In this document: in pieces, positions 1 to 6,290 of the stretch
Position numbering within the stretch: position 1 is the stretch's first letter
Layout of the letters: every line of letters starts with the position of its first letter
From: an uncultured Collinsella sp.
GTDB taxonomy: Bacteria > Actinomycetota > Coriobacteriia > Coriobacteriales > Coriobacteriaceae
Assembly: GCA_900550735.1 (NCBI GenBank)
Contig: URTD01000034.1
Span: 1 to 13,174 of the forward strand
Direction: 5' to 3'
DNA length: 13,174 nucleotides
Notes under the pieces: model-generated
Database searches by the model: none
What the model was told of the DNA's origin: nothing
What the model saw: the letters and a program-made list of their open reading frames with translations, nothing else
Program-made: the position numbers and the translations under genes

Positions 1-2
1 CC

Positions 3-140
3 GAGAAGTGCGAGCAGTTCGGCATCACCGAGCAGGAGGTCACCGACGAGGTCTTCGAGAGCCCCGCTTCCAAGGTCTTCGACGAGGCCGAGAACCGCAT
101 GCACACCATCAAGGCTGTCATGTACGCCACGCTCAAGTAA
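3..140 (+). CDS. argF: Ornithine carbamoyltransferase, C-terminal fragment (gene begins before the window)
   Basis: The frame from position 3 gives 45 residues and a TAA stop. It contains VTDEVFES and FDEAENRMHTIKAVM, which I recognise as the conserved C-terminal helix region of ornithine carbamoyltransferases. The enzyme transfers a carbamoyl group between carbamoyl phosphate and ornithine to give citrulline, or runs in reverse as the catabolic ArcB of the arginine deiminase pathway. Only the tail is visible, so the active-site motifs cannot be checked and argF cannot be told from arcB by sequence. The next gene encodes a YfcC-family carrier, a class often found beside arginine deiminase genes, which favours the catabolic role. 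That role is inference; the family call is fairly secure. Confidence 0.85.
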   Translation, partial: EKCEQFGITEQEVTDEVFESPASKVFDEAENRMHTIKAVMYATLK

Positions 141-155
141 GAGCATCTAGCATCT

Positions 156-196
156 CGCTCGGGGTGTCTTGCTGCACACCCCGAGCGGCTTTGTCT
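156..196 (+). terminator. Hairpin terminator after the carbamoyltransferase gene
   Basis: A perfect 12-bp GC-rich stem pairs 156-167 with 176-187 around an 8-nt loop, 15 nt after the stop codon. The following sequence (GCTTTGTCT) is only moderately T-rich, so termination may be partial. No good promoter is visible between here and the carrier gene, so partial read-through is a plausible way for that gene to be expressed. Confidence 0.65.
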
Positions 197-270
197 GGTA
201 AATATCTCGCACCAGGCGGCAGGCACGGCACGGAAGAGCCGCTTCGGGCGAGATCAGTAAATGATTTATG

Positions 271-278
271 AAGGGGGG
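271..278 (+). promoter_or_regulatory. Ribosome binding site that decides the carrier start
   Basis: AAGGGGGG lies 9 nt before the ATG at 288. It abuts the in-frame ATG at 279 with no spacing and lies downstream of the ATG at 261, so 288 is the only well-placed start. Confidence 0.7.
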
Positions 279-287
279 ATGAGAACT

Positions 288-1766
288 ATGACTGAGACCG
301 CTAAGAAAAAGCGCGGTATGCCTTCATCGTTCACCATTCTTCTTGCTCTGCTGGCAATTGTCGCAGTGATTACCGTTATCGTCTCCGGCACGTCCGGTGG
401 CGCGGTTACTGCCGCCCGTCTGAGCGATTTCTGCACCGCCCCGATTAAGGGCTTCGCTGACGCTCTGCCCGTCTGCCTCTTCGTTATGATCCTGGGCGGC
501 TTCCTCGGCATGATGACCGAGACCGGCGCCCTGGACAACGGCATCGCCGTCCTGGTGCAGAAGCTTAAGGGTAATGAGATCATGCTCATTCCCGTGCTGA
601 TGCTCATCTTCTCCCTCGGTGGTACCACCTATGGTATGTGCGAGGAGACCGTTCCCTTCTACGCCTTGCTCGCCGCTACCATGATGGCCGCTGGCTTCGA
701 CCCGATGGTCGGTGCCGCCACCGTCCTGCTCGGCGCTGGCTGCGGCTGCCTGGGCTCCACGGTTAACCCGTTCGCCGTCGGCGCTGCCGTCGACGCTCTG
801 ACCGGCGTTGGCATTGAGGTCAACCAGTCCATCATCATCGGCCTCGGTGCCGTCCTGTGGATTGTCACTACCACTATGTCCATCTTCTTCGTCATGAGCT
901 ATGCCAAGAAGGTCAAGGCTGACAAGGGTTCCACCATCCTGTCGATGCAGGAGCTCAAGGACGCCGAAGAGGCTCACGGCAAGGCTGCTTCCGAGGTTCA
1001 CAATGAGGTCAAGCTCACCGGTCGTCAGAAGGGTGTTCTGATCGCCTTTGCCTTCACCTTCGTCGTCATGATCGTCGGCTTCATCCCGCTGGCCGACCTC
1101 AACGAGGGCGTCGCCAACTTCTTTGACGCTGGCGCTGTCTACGATGCCGACGGTAACGCCGTCGTCCAGGGCTGGTCTGCCCTGATCACCGGCCTGCCCA
1201 TTGGCCAGTGGTACTTCGACGAGGCTTCCACCTGGTTCTTCCTCATGGCTGTCCTGATCGGTATCATCGGTGGCCTGTCCGAGAAGCAGATCGTCAACAC
1301 CTTCATCACCGGCGCTGCCGACATGATGTCCGTTGTTCTCGTCATCGCCCTCGCTCGTGGTATCTCCGTCCTCATGGCTAACACCGGCCTCGACGTCTAC
1401 GTCCTCGACGCTGCCGCCAATGCCCTAGCTGGCCTGTCCGGTGTGATCTTCGCTCCCATGAGCTTCCTGGTCTACTTCGGCCTGTCCTTCCTGATCCCCT
1501 CGACCTCCGGTATGGCCACCGTCTCCATGCCCATCATGGGACCGCTGGCTGTTAAGCTCGGCTTCTCGCCCGAGGTCATGGTCATGATCTTCTCCGCCGC
1601 CATCGGTGTCGTGAACCTGTTCACCCCGACCTCCGGCGCCATCATGGGCGGTCTCGCCCTGGCCAAGATCGAGTGGACGACCTGGCTCAAGTTTGCCCTT
1701 AAGCTCATCGTCGCGCTCTCCGTCGTCTGCGCCATCATCCTGACCGTCGCCTGCGTGTTGCTCTAA
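288..1766 (+). CDS. YfcC/DcuC-family membrane carrier, possible arginine/ornithine exchanger
   Basis: A 492-residue polytopic membrane protein. About twelve hydrophobic segments can be drawn, including residues 12-34, 58-78, 182-204, 248-268, 312-330, 343-365 and 465-490. A long charged cytoplasmic stretch (about 204-247) divides two halves. Each half carries a related Gly/Pro/Ser/Thr-rich re-entrant motif, GSTVNPFAVG near 156-165 and NLFTPTSGAIMGG near 443-455, as expected in YfcC/DcuC-type carriers. Relatives are annotated as C4-dicarboxylate or basic amino acid carriers. The neighbouring carbamoyltransferase gene suggests arginine/ornithine exchange here, which is inference. The ATG at 288 is chosen because AAGGGGGG (271-278) lies 9 nt upstream; that site would touch the ATG at 279 and lie downstream of the ATG at 261. 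The N-terminus is Lys-rich (KKKR) before the first membrane segment, fitting a cytoplasmic start. Confidence 0.85.
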   Translation: MTETAKKKRGMPSSFTILLALLAIVAVITVIVSGTSGGAVTAARLSDFCTAPIKGFADALPVCLFVMILGGFLGMMTETGALDNGIAVLVQKLKGNEIMLIPVLMLIFSLGGTTYGMCEETVPFYALLAATMMAAGFDPMVGAATVLLGAGCGCLGSTVNPFAVGAAVDALTGVGIEVNQSIIIGLGAVLWIVTTTMSIFFVMSYAKKVKADKGSTILSMQELKDAEEAHGKAASEVHNEVKLTGRQKGVLIAFAFTFVVMIVGFIPLADLNEGVANFFDAGAVYDADGNAVVQGWSALITGLPIGQWYFDEASTWFFLMAVLIGIIGGLSEKQIVNTFITGAADMMSVVLVIALARGISVLMANTGLDVYVLDAAANALAGLSGVIFAPMSFLVYFGLSFLIPSTSGMATVSMPIMGPLAVKLGFSPEVMVMIFSAAIGVVNLFTPTSGAIMGGLALAKIEWTTWLKFALKLIVALSVVCAIILTVACVLL

Positions 1767-1779
1767 GTACCCAACGGGT

Positions 1780-1852
1780 ACCCCACGGAAACCTTGACGA
1801 TCCTGTAAAGGATCACCTGGTCATCGTCTGTCCGGTGGGGTCAACCCACCGG
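1780..1852. repeat. Alternative-pairing hairpins downstream of the carrier gene
   Basis: TCCGGTGGGG (1831-1840) can pair with 1780-1789 upstream, leaving one bulged base, or its core 1832-1839 can pair perfectly over 8 bp with 1845-1852 downstream. Inside the outer pairing lie GATCCT/AGGATC (1799-1804 with 1809-1814) and the overlapping GACGAT/ATCGTC (1796-1801 with 1823-1828). A further 6-bp hairpin pairs 1767-1772 with 1776-1781. The mutually exclusive stems are visible in the sequence; any regulatory function is unproven. Confidence 0.5.
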
Positions 1853-1868
1853 TAGACTCCTACCTTTA

Positions 1869-1910
1869 GCCCCCTTCCGTTCCGTGCGCGGGAGGGGGCG
1901 CTCTTGTGTT
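1869..1910 (+). terminator. Terminator-like GC-rich hairpin after the carrier gene
   Basis: A 10-bp stem pairs 1869-1878 with 1890-1899 (one G-U pair) around an 11-nt loop, and is followed by GCTCTTGTGTT. The T-tract is imperfect, so it may be a weak or factor-assisted terminator of the carrier transcript. Confidence 0.55.
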
Positions 1911-1948
1911 CCGGCGTTTTACCAAACCGCGGAACCGGTCGACGCTAC

Positions 1949-2048
1949 GCGCCGTCCAGAACGACAATTTGTCATTCAAAAGGCAAGGCATGACCAAAAG
2001 GTCTATGCCTCGCCTTTTTCATGCCAACTTGTACGTTCTGGACGGCGC
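1949..2048. repeat. 100-bp nested palindrome with a terminator-like core
   Basis: Perfect 15-bp outer arms (1949-1963 and 2034-2048) enclose ACAA/TTGT (1964-1967 with 2029-2032), a 7-bp pairing with one mismatch (1969-1975 with 2021-2027), a 14-bp arm pair with one mismatch (1978-1991 with 2005-2018) and a terminal GACC-AAAA-GGTC hairpin (1992-2003). The core has a run of A on its 5' side and TTTTT on its 3' side, so it could end transcription in either direction. No obvious flanking target duplication is visible. It may be a small palindromic mobile repeat or a long terminator. Confidence 0.75.
1978..2019. terminator. Candidate bidirectional terminator inside the palindrome
   Basis: The 14-bp stem with one A-C mismatch pairs 1978-1991 with 2005-2018. 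It starts with AAAA and ends with TTTTT, and is capped by a GACC-AAAA-GGTC hairpin. This fits an intrinsic terminator on either strand. Confidence 0.5.
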
Positions 2049-2065
2049 TCGCTGTCCGTCCTCTG

Positions 2066-2169
2066 CCTGCGGCGCTTTCCATTGTTGGTGCAGAGGGCGC
2101 TTTGCCTACTCTGGCGGGCTTTCGCTGGCTTATGCTCAACCTGCGACGTTTCCATTATTGATACAAAGG
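2066..2169. repeat. Degenerate direct repeat, two copies 74 bp apart
   Basis: Positions 2066-2096 and 2140-2169 align over 30 bases with 25 identities and a 1-base gap. All five differences are G in the first copy and A in the second (2072/2146, 2084/2157, 2088/2161, 2090/2163, 2093/2166). The first copy lies in a hairpin pairing 2057-2066 with 2090-2099 (one G-U pair), which the substitutions would weaken in the second copy. Confidence 0.55.
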
Positions 2170-2195
2170 CCAGGTTTGTTTGAACCAAAAAGGGG

Positions 2196-2264
2196 AAGTT
2201 GCGGTGGAATAGTTCCTGTTTGGCCGTCTTGAGGGGTTAAACGGGAACTATTTCACCGCAACTT
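2196..2264. repeat. 26-bp-stem palindrome with 17-nt loop
   Basis: Arms 2196-2221 and 2239-2264 pair over 26 positions with no mismatch if two G-U pairs are allowed. The loop is 2222-2238. No T-run follows, so it is not a classic intrinsic terminator. It resembles REP-like or small inverted-repeat elements, or an RNase III substrate if transcribed. I see no second copy in this window. Confidence 0.75.
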
Positions 2265-2303
2265 ATCGATGGCGTGTTTGGTTGGTGCCAGTTGATTGCT
2301 TGG

Positions 2304-2332
2304 GCGTTGGGGAGGGTCTGCTCCGTTATAAT
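2304..2332 (+). promoter_or_regulatory. Promoter upstream of the UPF0371 gene
   Basis: A perfect TATAAT -10 element is at 2327-2332, 40 nt before the chosen start codon. At 17-bp spacing the -35 position is GCGTTG (2304-2309), a poor match, so the promoter may be weak or need an activator. Confidence 0.6.
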
Positions 2333-2371
2333 CGCCTAGAACATTAATTGGAAACGGGACGGGAGCCATAC

Positions 2372-3853
2372 ATGCGCCAGGGTTTCGACAACGCGAAGTA
2401 TATCGAGCTGCAGGCTGCTCACATTAAGGAGCGCATCTCGCAGTTTGGTGGCAAGCTCTATTTGGAGTTTGGCGGTAAGCTGTTCGATGACTATCATGCG
2501 AGCCGCGTGCTGCCGGGTTTTGAACCGGACAGCAAGTTCCGCATGCTCAAGAGCATCGCCGACGATGTCGAGGTTATCATCGCGATCAACGCGAACCACA
2601 TCGAGAAAAACAAGGCTCGTGGTGACCTCGGCATTACCTATGACGAGGATGTGCTGCGCCTGGTTGACCTGTTCCGCGGCAACGGCTTTGCTGTCGCGGC
2701 TGTGGTCATCACCCAGTACGCCGGCCAGCCCGCTGCCGATGTGTTCCGCAACCGCCTGAACGCGCTCGGTATTCCCGCCAAGCTGCACTATCCCATCGAG
2801 GGGTATCCGCACGATGTCGATCTGATCGTGTCCGACGATGGCTACGGCAAGAACGAGTTTGTCGAGACCACCCGACCGCTCGTCGTGGTCACTGCCCCCG
2901 GTCCTGGCTCGGGCAAGCTTGCCACCTGCCTGTCTCAGCTCTATCACGAGCACAAGCATGGCACGGCCGCCGGCTATGCCAAGTTTGAGACCTTCCCGGT
3001 CTGGAATCTTCCTCTGACGCATCCGGTCAATATTGCCTACGAGGCCGCCACGGCTGACCTCGACGACGCCAATATCATCGATTCGTTCCACCTTGAGGCC
3101 TACAACAAGACCACAGTCAACTACAACCGCGACGTCGAGGCCTTCCCGGTGGTCCGTGCTCTGATGGAAAAGATCCTGGGCAAGAGCCCCTACCAGAGTC
3201 CTACGGACATGGGCGTCAATATGGTCGGCTTTGCCATCACCGATGACGATGCCTGCCGCGACGCTTCCAAGATGGAGATCGTCCGCCGCTACTTTACCGC
3301 GGTCGAAAATGTGCGCCGTACCGGCGTGGGCGATGAGCAAGTCGACCGTCTCAAGATTATTATGAAGAAAGCCGGCATCGATAAGAACTACTCACCGGCG
3401 CGCTCGGCGGCCCTCACCAGGGAGCAGCTGACGGGTGGTCCCGTGGGGGCCATGGTCATGCCCGATGGCTCCGTGGTGACCGGTAAGACCTCCACGCGCC
3501 TGGGCGCCGCAAGTTCGCTCATTATGAACGCCCTCAAGCACGTCTCGGGCGTCGACCTTGAGCTCGAGGTTATCAGCGATGAGGCGATCGAGCCCATCAG
3601 CAAGCTCAAGACGCATTTCCTGGGCAGCAAAAACCCGCGCCTCCACACCGACGAGACGCTTATGGCGCTGTCGATCACCTCGGCCACGAGTGAGACGGCC
3701 GCTCGCGTCCTTTCGGGCCTGGAGCAGCTGCGCGGTTGCGATGCCTTTTTTAGCGTGATTATCTCGCCGACGGACGAGACGGTACTGCGCAAACTGGGTA
3801 TCAACGTGTGCTGCGAGCCCAAGTTTGAGCGCCGCGGTTTCTTCCATCGCTAA
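2372..3853 (+). CDS. UPF0371/DUF1846 family protein, function unknown
   Basis: A 493-residue soluble protein, the usual length for the UPF0371 (DUF1846) family. Recognisable stretches are the N-terminal GFDNAKYIELQAAHIKERI, GFEPDSKFRML near 49-59, a Gly-rich phosphate-loop-like stretch (APGPGSGKLATC, 175-186) and the C-terminal KLGINVCCEPKFERRGFF. The Gly-Ser-Gly-Lys segment suggests nucleotide or phosphate binding, but I know of no established reaction for the family and do not assign one. The ATG at 2372 is chosen because GGGAG (2361-2365) lies 6 nt upstream; an in-frame TTG at 2348 lacks such a site. The gene is monocistronic: it has its own TATAAT promoter and a strong terminator. Nothing looks broken or transferred. 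Confidence 0.88.
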   Translation: MRQGFDNAKYIELQAAHIKERISQFGGKLYLEFGGKLFDDYHASRVLPGFEPDSKFRMLKSIADDVEVIIAINANHIEKNKARGDLGITYDEDVLRLVDLFRGNGFAVAAVVITQYAGQPAADVFRNRLNALGIPAKLHYPIEGYPHDVDLIVSDDGYGKNEFVETTRPLVVVTAPGPGSGKLATCLSQLYHEHKHGTAAGYAKFETFPVWNLPLTHPVNIAYEAATADLDDANIIDSFHLEAYNKTTVNYNRDVEAFPVVRALMEKILGKSPYQSPTDMGVNMVGFAITDDDACRDASKMEIVRRYFTAVENVRRTGVGDEQVDRLKIIMKKAGIDKNYSPARSAALTREQLTGGPVGAMVMPDGSVVTGKTSTRLGAASSLIMNALKHVSGVDLELEVISDEAIEPISKLKTHFLGSKNPRLHTDETLMALSITSATSETAARVLSGLEQLRGCDAFFSVIISPTDETVLRKLGINVCCEPKFERRGFFHR

Positions 3854-3887
3854 GTTTGAAGCACCGCGGTAATTGCATTGCATTTTG

Positions 3888-3920
3888 GCCGTATCGGGTT
3901 AGCGCCCGGTACGGCTTTTT
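3888..3920 (+). terminator. Intrinsic terminator after the UPF0371 gene
   Basis: An 11-bp stem with one G-U pair (3888-3898 with 3905-3915), a 6-nt loop and an immediate TTTTT run, 34 nt after the stop codon. This is a textbook rho-independent terminator. Confidence 0.9.
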
Positions 3921-3986
3921 GATCAATAAAGCGCCTATTTCGGCGAAAAATAGCTGTTTACCTGCCTAGAAACAATTTGAGCGGTA

Positions 3987-3992
3987 TACAAT
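3987..3992 (+). promoter_or_regulatory. Possible -10 element upstream of the winged-helix gene
   Basis: TACAAT within TATACAAT lies 117 nt before the start codon. No good -35 hexamer sits at normal spacing. The leader that follows holds a small hairpin pairing 4026-4033 with 4044-4051 (one G-U pair). A transcript starting here would have an unusually long leader for such a small gene. Confidence 0.35.
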
Positions 3993-4109
3993 AACCATAA
4001 CTGTTTCATCCTTAGCGGGATGCCGCATGATGGATATTACCTGCCATCGTGAGGTGTGTCGGTCGCGCACGGCGCGTTAGATGCTCGTGCTCGGTTTGAG
4101 GAGGCTGCT

Positions 4110-4448
4110 ATGGCGGGCAAGGGTCGTGCGAGTGTCAACGATATGAAGCGTGTCGAGGTGCTGGTGTTGATGGAGATCGACCGGCAAACCGAAGACAATG
4201 GCGGGCCGTATGGTTTCTCGCGCAAAACGCTTGCCGAGCGCGTGGGGGTTTCGCCGTATCGTGCCCGCGCCGCAATCGATCGCTTGGATTCCGAAGGCAT
4301 GATTGATGTCGTCTCGCGTTATAGCGACGACGGCGGTCAGCTTGCAAATGGCATTTGCCTCACCGAACATGGCAAGTGGTATCTTGAGGGCGTCCGTACC
4401 GGCATGCTCGTTCAAGAAATGCTCGAGGACGAGGTTGCTGATCGATAG
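4110..4448 (+). CDS. Small winged-helix DNA-binding protein
   Basis: A 112-residue protein. Residues about 11-28 form a helix (MKRVEVLVLMEIDRQTED), and residues 36-65 read as a helix-turn-helix (FSRKTLAERVGVSPYRARAAIDRLDSEGMI), followed by a likely wing (VVSRYSDDGGQLANGICLTEHG) and a C-terminal helix with an acidic end. This architecture fits a MarR-, PadR- or GntR-like winged helix without a separate effector domain, so it probably acts as a small dimeric transcription regulator. Its target is unknown. The ATG at 4110 is chosen because GAGGAGG (4098-4104) lies 5 nt upstream; an in-frame GTG at 4056 has no such site. The gene stands alone between two terminators, so its neighbours give no pathway clue. 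Confidence 0.75.
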   Translation: MAGKGRASVNDMKRVEVLVLMEIDRQTEDNGGPYGFSRKTLAERVGVSPYRARAAIDRLDSEGMIDVVSRYSDDGGQLANGICLTEHGKWYLEGVRTGMLVQEMLEDEVADR

Positions 4449-4472
4449 CAGCATGTAACCCTTGCCACAGCG

Positions 4473-4505
4473 ACGCCGCCTGGGAAACCGGGCGGCGTTT
4501 TGTTT
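4473..4505 (+). terminator. Intrinsic terminator after the winged-helix gene
   Basis: An 11-bp stem with one G-U pair (4473-4483 with 4488-4498) closes a GAAA tetraloop and is followed by TTTGTTT, 24 nt after the stop codon. Confidence 0.9.
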
Positions 4506-4539
4506 CAAGATTGAGAAATGCAATCGCACGCGAGAAAAA

Positions 4540-4571
4540 TTGCGAACGGTCCGCGGCGCGAGTATTACAAT
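4540..4571 (+). promoter_or_regulatory. Promoter upstream of pyrG
   Basis: TTGCGA (4540-4545) lies 17 nt before TATTAC (4563-4568), which overlaps TACAAT (4566-4571). Either could serve as the -10. The leader then carries a 6-bp hairpin (4577-4582 with 4603-4608) before the start codon at 4627. Confidence 0.55.
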
Positions 4572-4626
4572 GAAGACCCGTAAGATGTGGATAAACAACT
4601 TCTACGGGAAGCGCAGGTAACTCAAT

Positions 4627-6288
4627 ATGACCAAGCATGTGTTCGTAACCGGTGGCGTGGTTTCGTCCCTGGGCAAGGGTATCACCGCGGCCTCGCTGGG
4701 CCGTCTGCTCAAGTCGCGTGGCTACAAAGTAACGATGCAGAAGGCCGACCCGTATCTGAACGTCGACCCCGGTACCATGAGCCCCTTCCAGCATGGTGAG
4801 GTCTTCGTTACCGAGGATGGTTACGAGTCCGACCTGGACCTGGGTCATTACGAGCGCTTTATTGATGAGAACCTGACCCGCGATTCCAACTTTACGACCG
4901 GCGCCATCTATAAGAGCTTGATCGCCCGCGAGCGTCGCGGCGACTTTTTGGGCGGTACCGTGCAGGTGATTCCTCACGTCACCAATGCCATTAAGGACAA
5001 GTTCCGCCGCATCGAGGAGCAGACCGGCTCCGATGTAGTCATCACCGAGCTGGGCGGCACGATCGGCGACATCGAGTCGCAGCCGTTTGTCGAGGCCATC
5101 CGCCAGTACCGCAAGGAGGCCGGCCCCGAGAACGTCTGCTACATCCACGTGTCGCTCGTTCCCTATATCGCCGCCGCCCACGAGGTCAAGACCAAGCCCA
5201 CGCAGCATTCCGTCAAGGAGCTCCGCAGCTTTGGCATCCAGCCCGATATCATCGTGCTGCGCTCCGACCACCATATCGATGACGCTATCCGCGGAAAGAT
5301 CGCAAGCTTCTGCGACGTCGACACCGATTGCGTCTTTACCAACGAGGACTGCGCGAGCATTTACGATGTTCCGCAGCTGCTTGCCGAGCAGGACTTTGAC
5401 CTGCGCATTTGCGAACGCCTGGGTCTGGATCCGCGTGAGCGCGACATGAGCGAGTGGAACGAGTTCCTGCGCAAACAGAATCACGCCAACCATCACGCCG
5501 ACAAGGTGAAGATCGCCGTCGTGGGTAAGTACACGCAGCTGCCCGATGCGTACCTGTCGGTTATCGAGGCCCTGCACCATGCGGGCGTCTTCTACGATCG
5601 CCATGTGGACGTCCAGCTGGTCGACGGCGAGAGCCTCGACGAGCAGAATGTCTCCGAGGTTTTGGGCGACGCCTCGGGCATCCTGGTCCCCGGCGGCTTT
5701 GGCAAGCGCGCCCTGGAGGGCAAGATCCTCGCGGCCGAGTTTGCCCGTGAGCACAAGATTCCGTATCTGGGCATTTGCCTGGGTATGCAGGTGGCCGTGT
5801 GCGAGTTCGCCCGCAACGTCGTCGGCCTTGCCGGCGCCAGCTCCTCCGAGTTCGATCCGGACGGCCCGTTTAGCGTCATCGATCTGATGAGCTCGCAGGA
5901 GGACGTGACCGAGAAGGGCGGCACCATGCGCCTGGGCGCCTATCCGTGCAAGCTCGCCGCCGATACCCTTGCTCGCGAGGCATATGGCGAGGAGCTCGTC
6001 TACGAGCGTCACCGTCACCGCTTTGAGTTCAACAACGCCTTCCGTGACCAGCTCGAGGACGCCGGTTTGGTTATCTCGGGTCTGTCGCCCGACGAGCGCC
6101 TGGTCGAGATGGTCGAGCTGCCGCGCGACGTGCATCCGTGGTATGTGGCAACCCAGGCTCATCCCGAGTTCAAGAGCCGCCCGACCAACCCGCAGCCGCT
6201 GTTCCGCGAGTTCGTGCGCGCTTCGATCGGCCAGCACGAGGGTGTCGACCGTCTGCAGGTGACGCCCATGAACCTCGCTACGGACTAA
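4627..6288 (+). CDS. pyrG: CTP synthase (glutamine hydrolysing)
   Basis: A 553-residue, full-length CTP synthase. It makes CTP from UTP, ATP and glutamine, the last step of pyrimidine nucleotide synthesis in the cytosol. The N-terminal synthase domain (about 1-270) shows the family opening FVTGGVVSSLGKG (6-18), KADPYLNVDPGTMSPFQHGEV (39-59) and ELGGTIGDIES (141-151). The C-terminal glutamine amidotransferase domain (about 295-535) has the oxyanion loop PGGFGKR (355-361), the nucleophile Cys384 in LGICLGMQ, and His512 and Glu514 in AHPEF. All key residues are present. The ATG at 4627 gives the standard MTKHVFVTGG start, although the ribosome site is weak (CAGGT near 4614). xerD starts 2 nt after the stop, so the two are probably cotranscribed. 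Confidence 0.98.
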   Translation: MTKHVFVTGGVVSSLGKGITAASLGRLLKSRGYKVTMQKADPYLNVDPGTMSPFQHGEVFVTEDGYESDLDLGHYERFIDENLTRDSNFTTGAIYKSLIARERRGDFLGGTVQVIPHVTNAIKDKFRRIEEQTGSDVVITELGGTIGDIESQPFVEAIRQYRKEAGPENVCYIHVSLVPYIAAAHEVKTKPTQHSVKELRSFGIQPDIIVLRSDHHIDDAIRGKIASFCDVDTDCVFTNEDCASIYDVPQLLAEQDFDLRICERLGLDPRERDMSEWNEFLRKQNHANHHADKVKIAVVGKYTQLPDAYLSVIEALHHAGVFYDRHVDVQLVDGESLDEQNVSEVLGDASGILVPGGFGKRALEGKILAAEFAREHKIPYLGICLGMQVAVCEFARNVVGLAGASSSEFDPDGPFSVIDLMSSQEDVTEKGGTMRLGAYPCKLAADTLAREAYGEELVYERHRHRFEFNNAFRDQLEDAGLVISGLSPDERLVEMVELPRDVHPWYVATQAHPEFKSRPTNPQPLFREFVRASIGQHEGVDRLQVTPMNLATD

Positions 6289-6290
6289 GG

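Larger units (their letters stand above)
1767..2371. other. 605-bp intergenic region dense in inverted repeats, no credible gene
   Basis: No open frame here has a convincing start, ribosome site and protein-like composition. The two overlapping + strand frames (1884-2183 and 1906-2232) both run through palindromes, which suggests chance openness. In order the region holds small hairpins (1767-1852), a terminator-like stem (1869-1899), a 100-bp nested palindrome (1949-2048), a degenerate direct repeat (2066-2096 and 2140-2169), a 26-bp-stem palindrome (2196-2264) and a promoter (2327-2332). This is far more structure than in the other gaps of the window. Confidence 0.7.

Noticed and set aside
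1884..2232. Two overlapping + strand open frames in the gap after the carrier gene
   Set aside because: They run through palindromes and a terminator-like core, lack a ribosome site, and have no family resemblance.
2336..3340. 334-codon open frame on the - strand opposite the UPF0371 gene
   Set aside because: Antisense shadow with no motif and no promoter or ribosome site that I could support.
4577..4608. pyrG leader hairpin as a CTP-sensing attenuator
   Set aside because: The 6-bp stem is short, has no T-run, and the transcription start is unknown, so a Bacillus-type pyrG attenuation mechanism cannot be supported.
4360..6237. 625-codon open frame on the - strand opposite pyrG
   Set aside because: It mirrors the GC-rich third positions of pyrG, has no recognisable protein motif, and overlaps a certain gene over nearly its whole length.
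6138..6290. Upstream extension of xerD inside pyrG
   Set aside because: It would add 51 residues of Pro/Arg-rich sequence unlike any XerD N-terminus and overlap pyrG; the GTG at 6291 gives the expected length.
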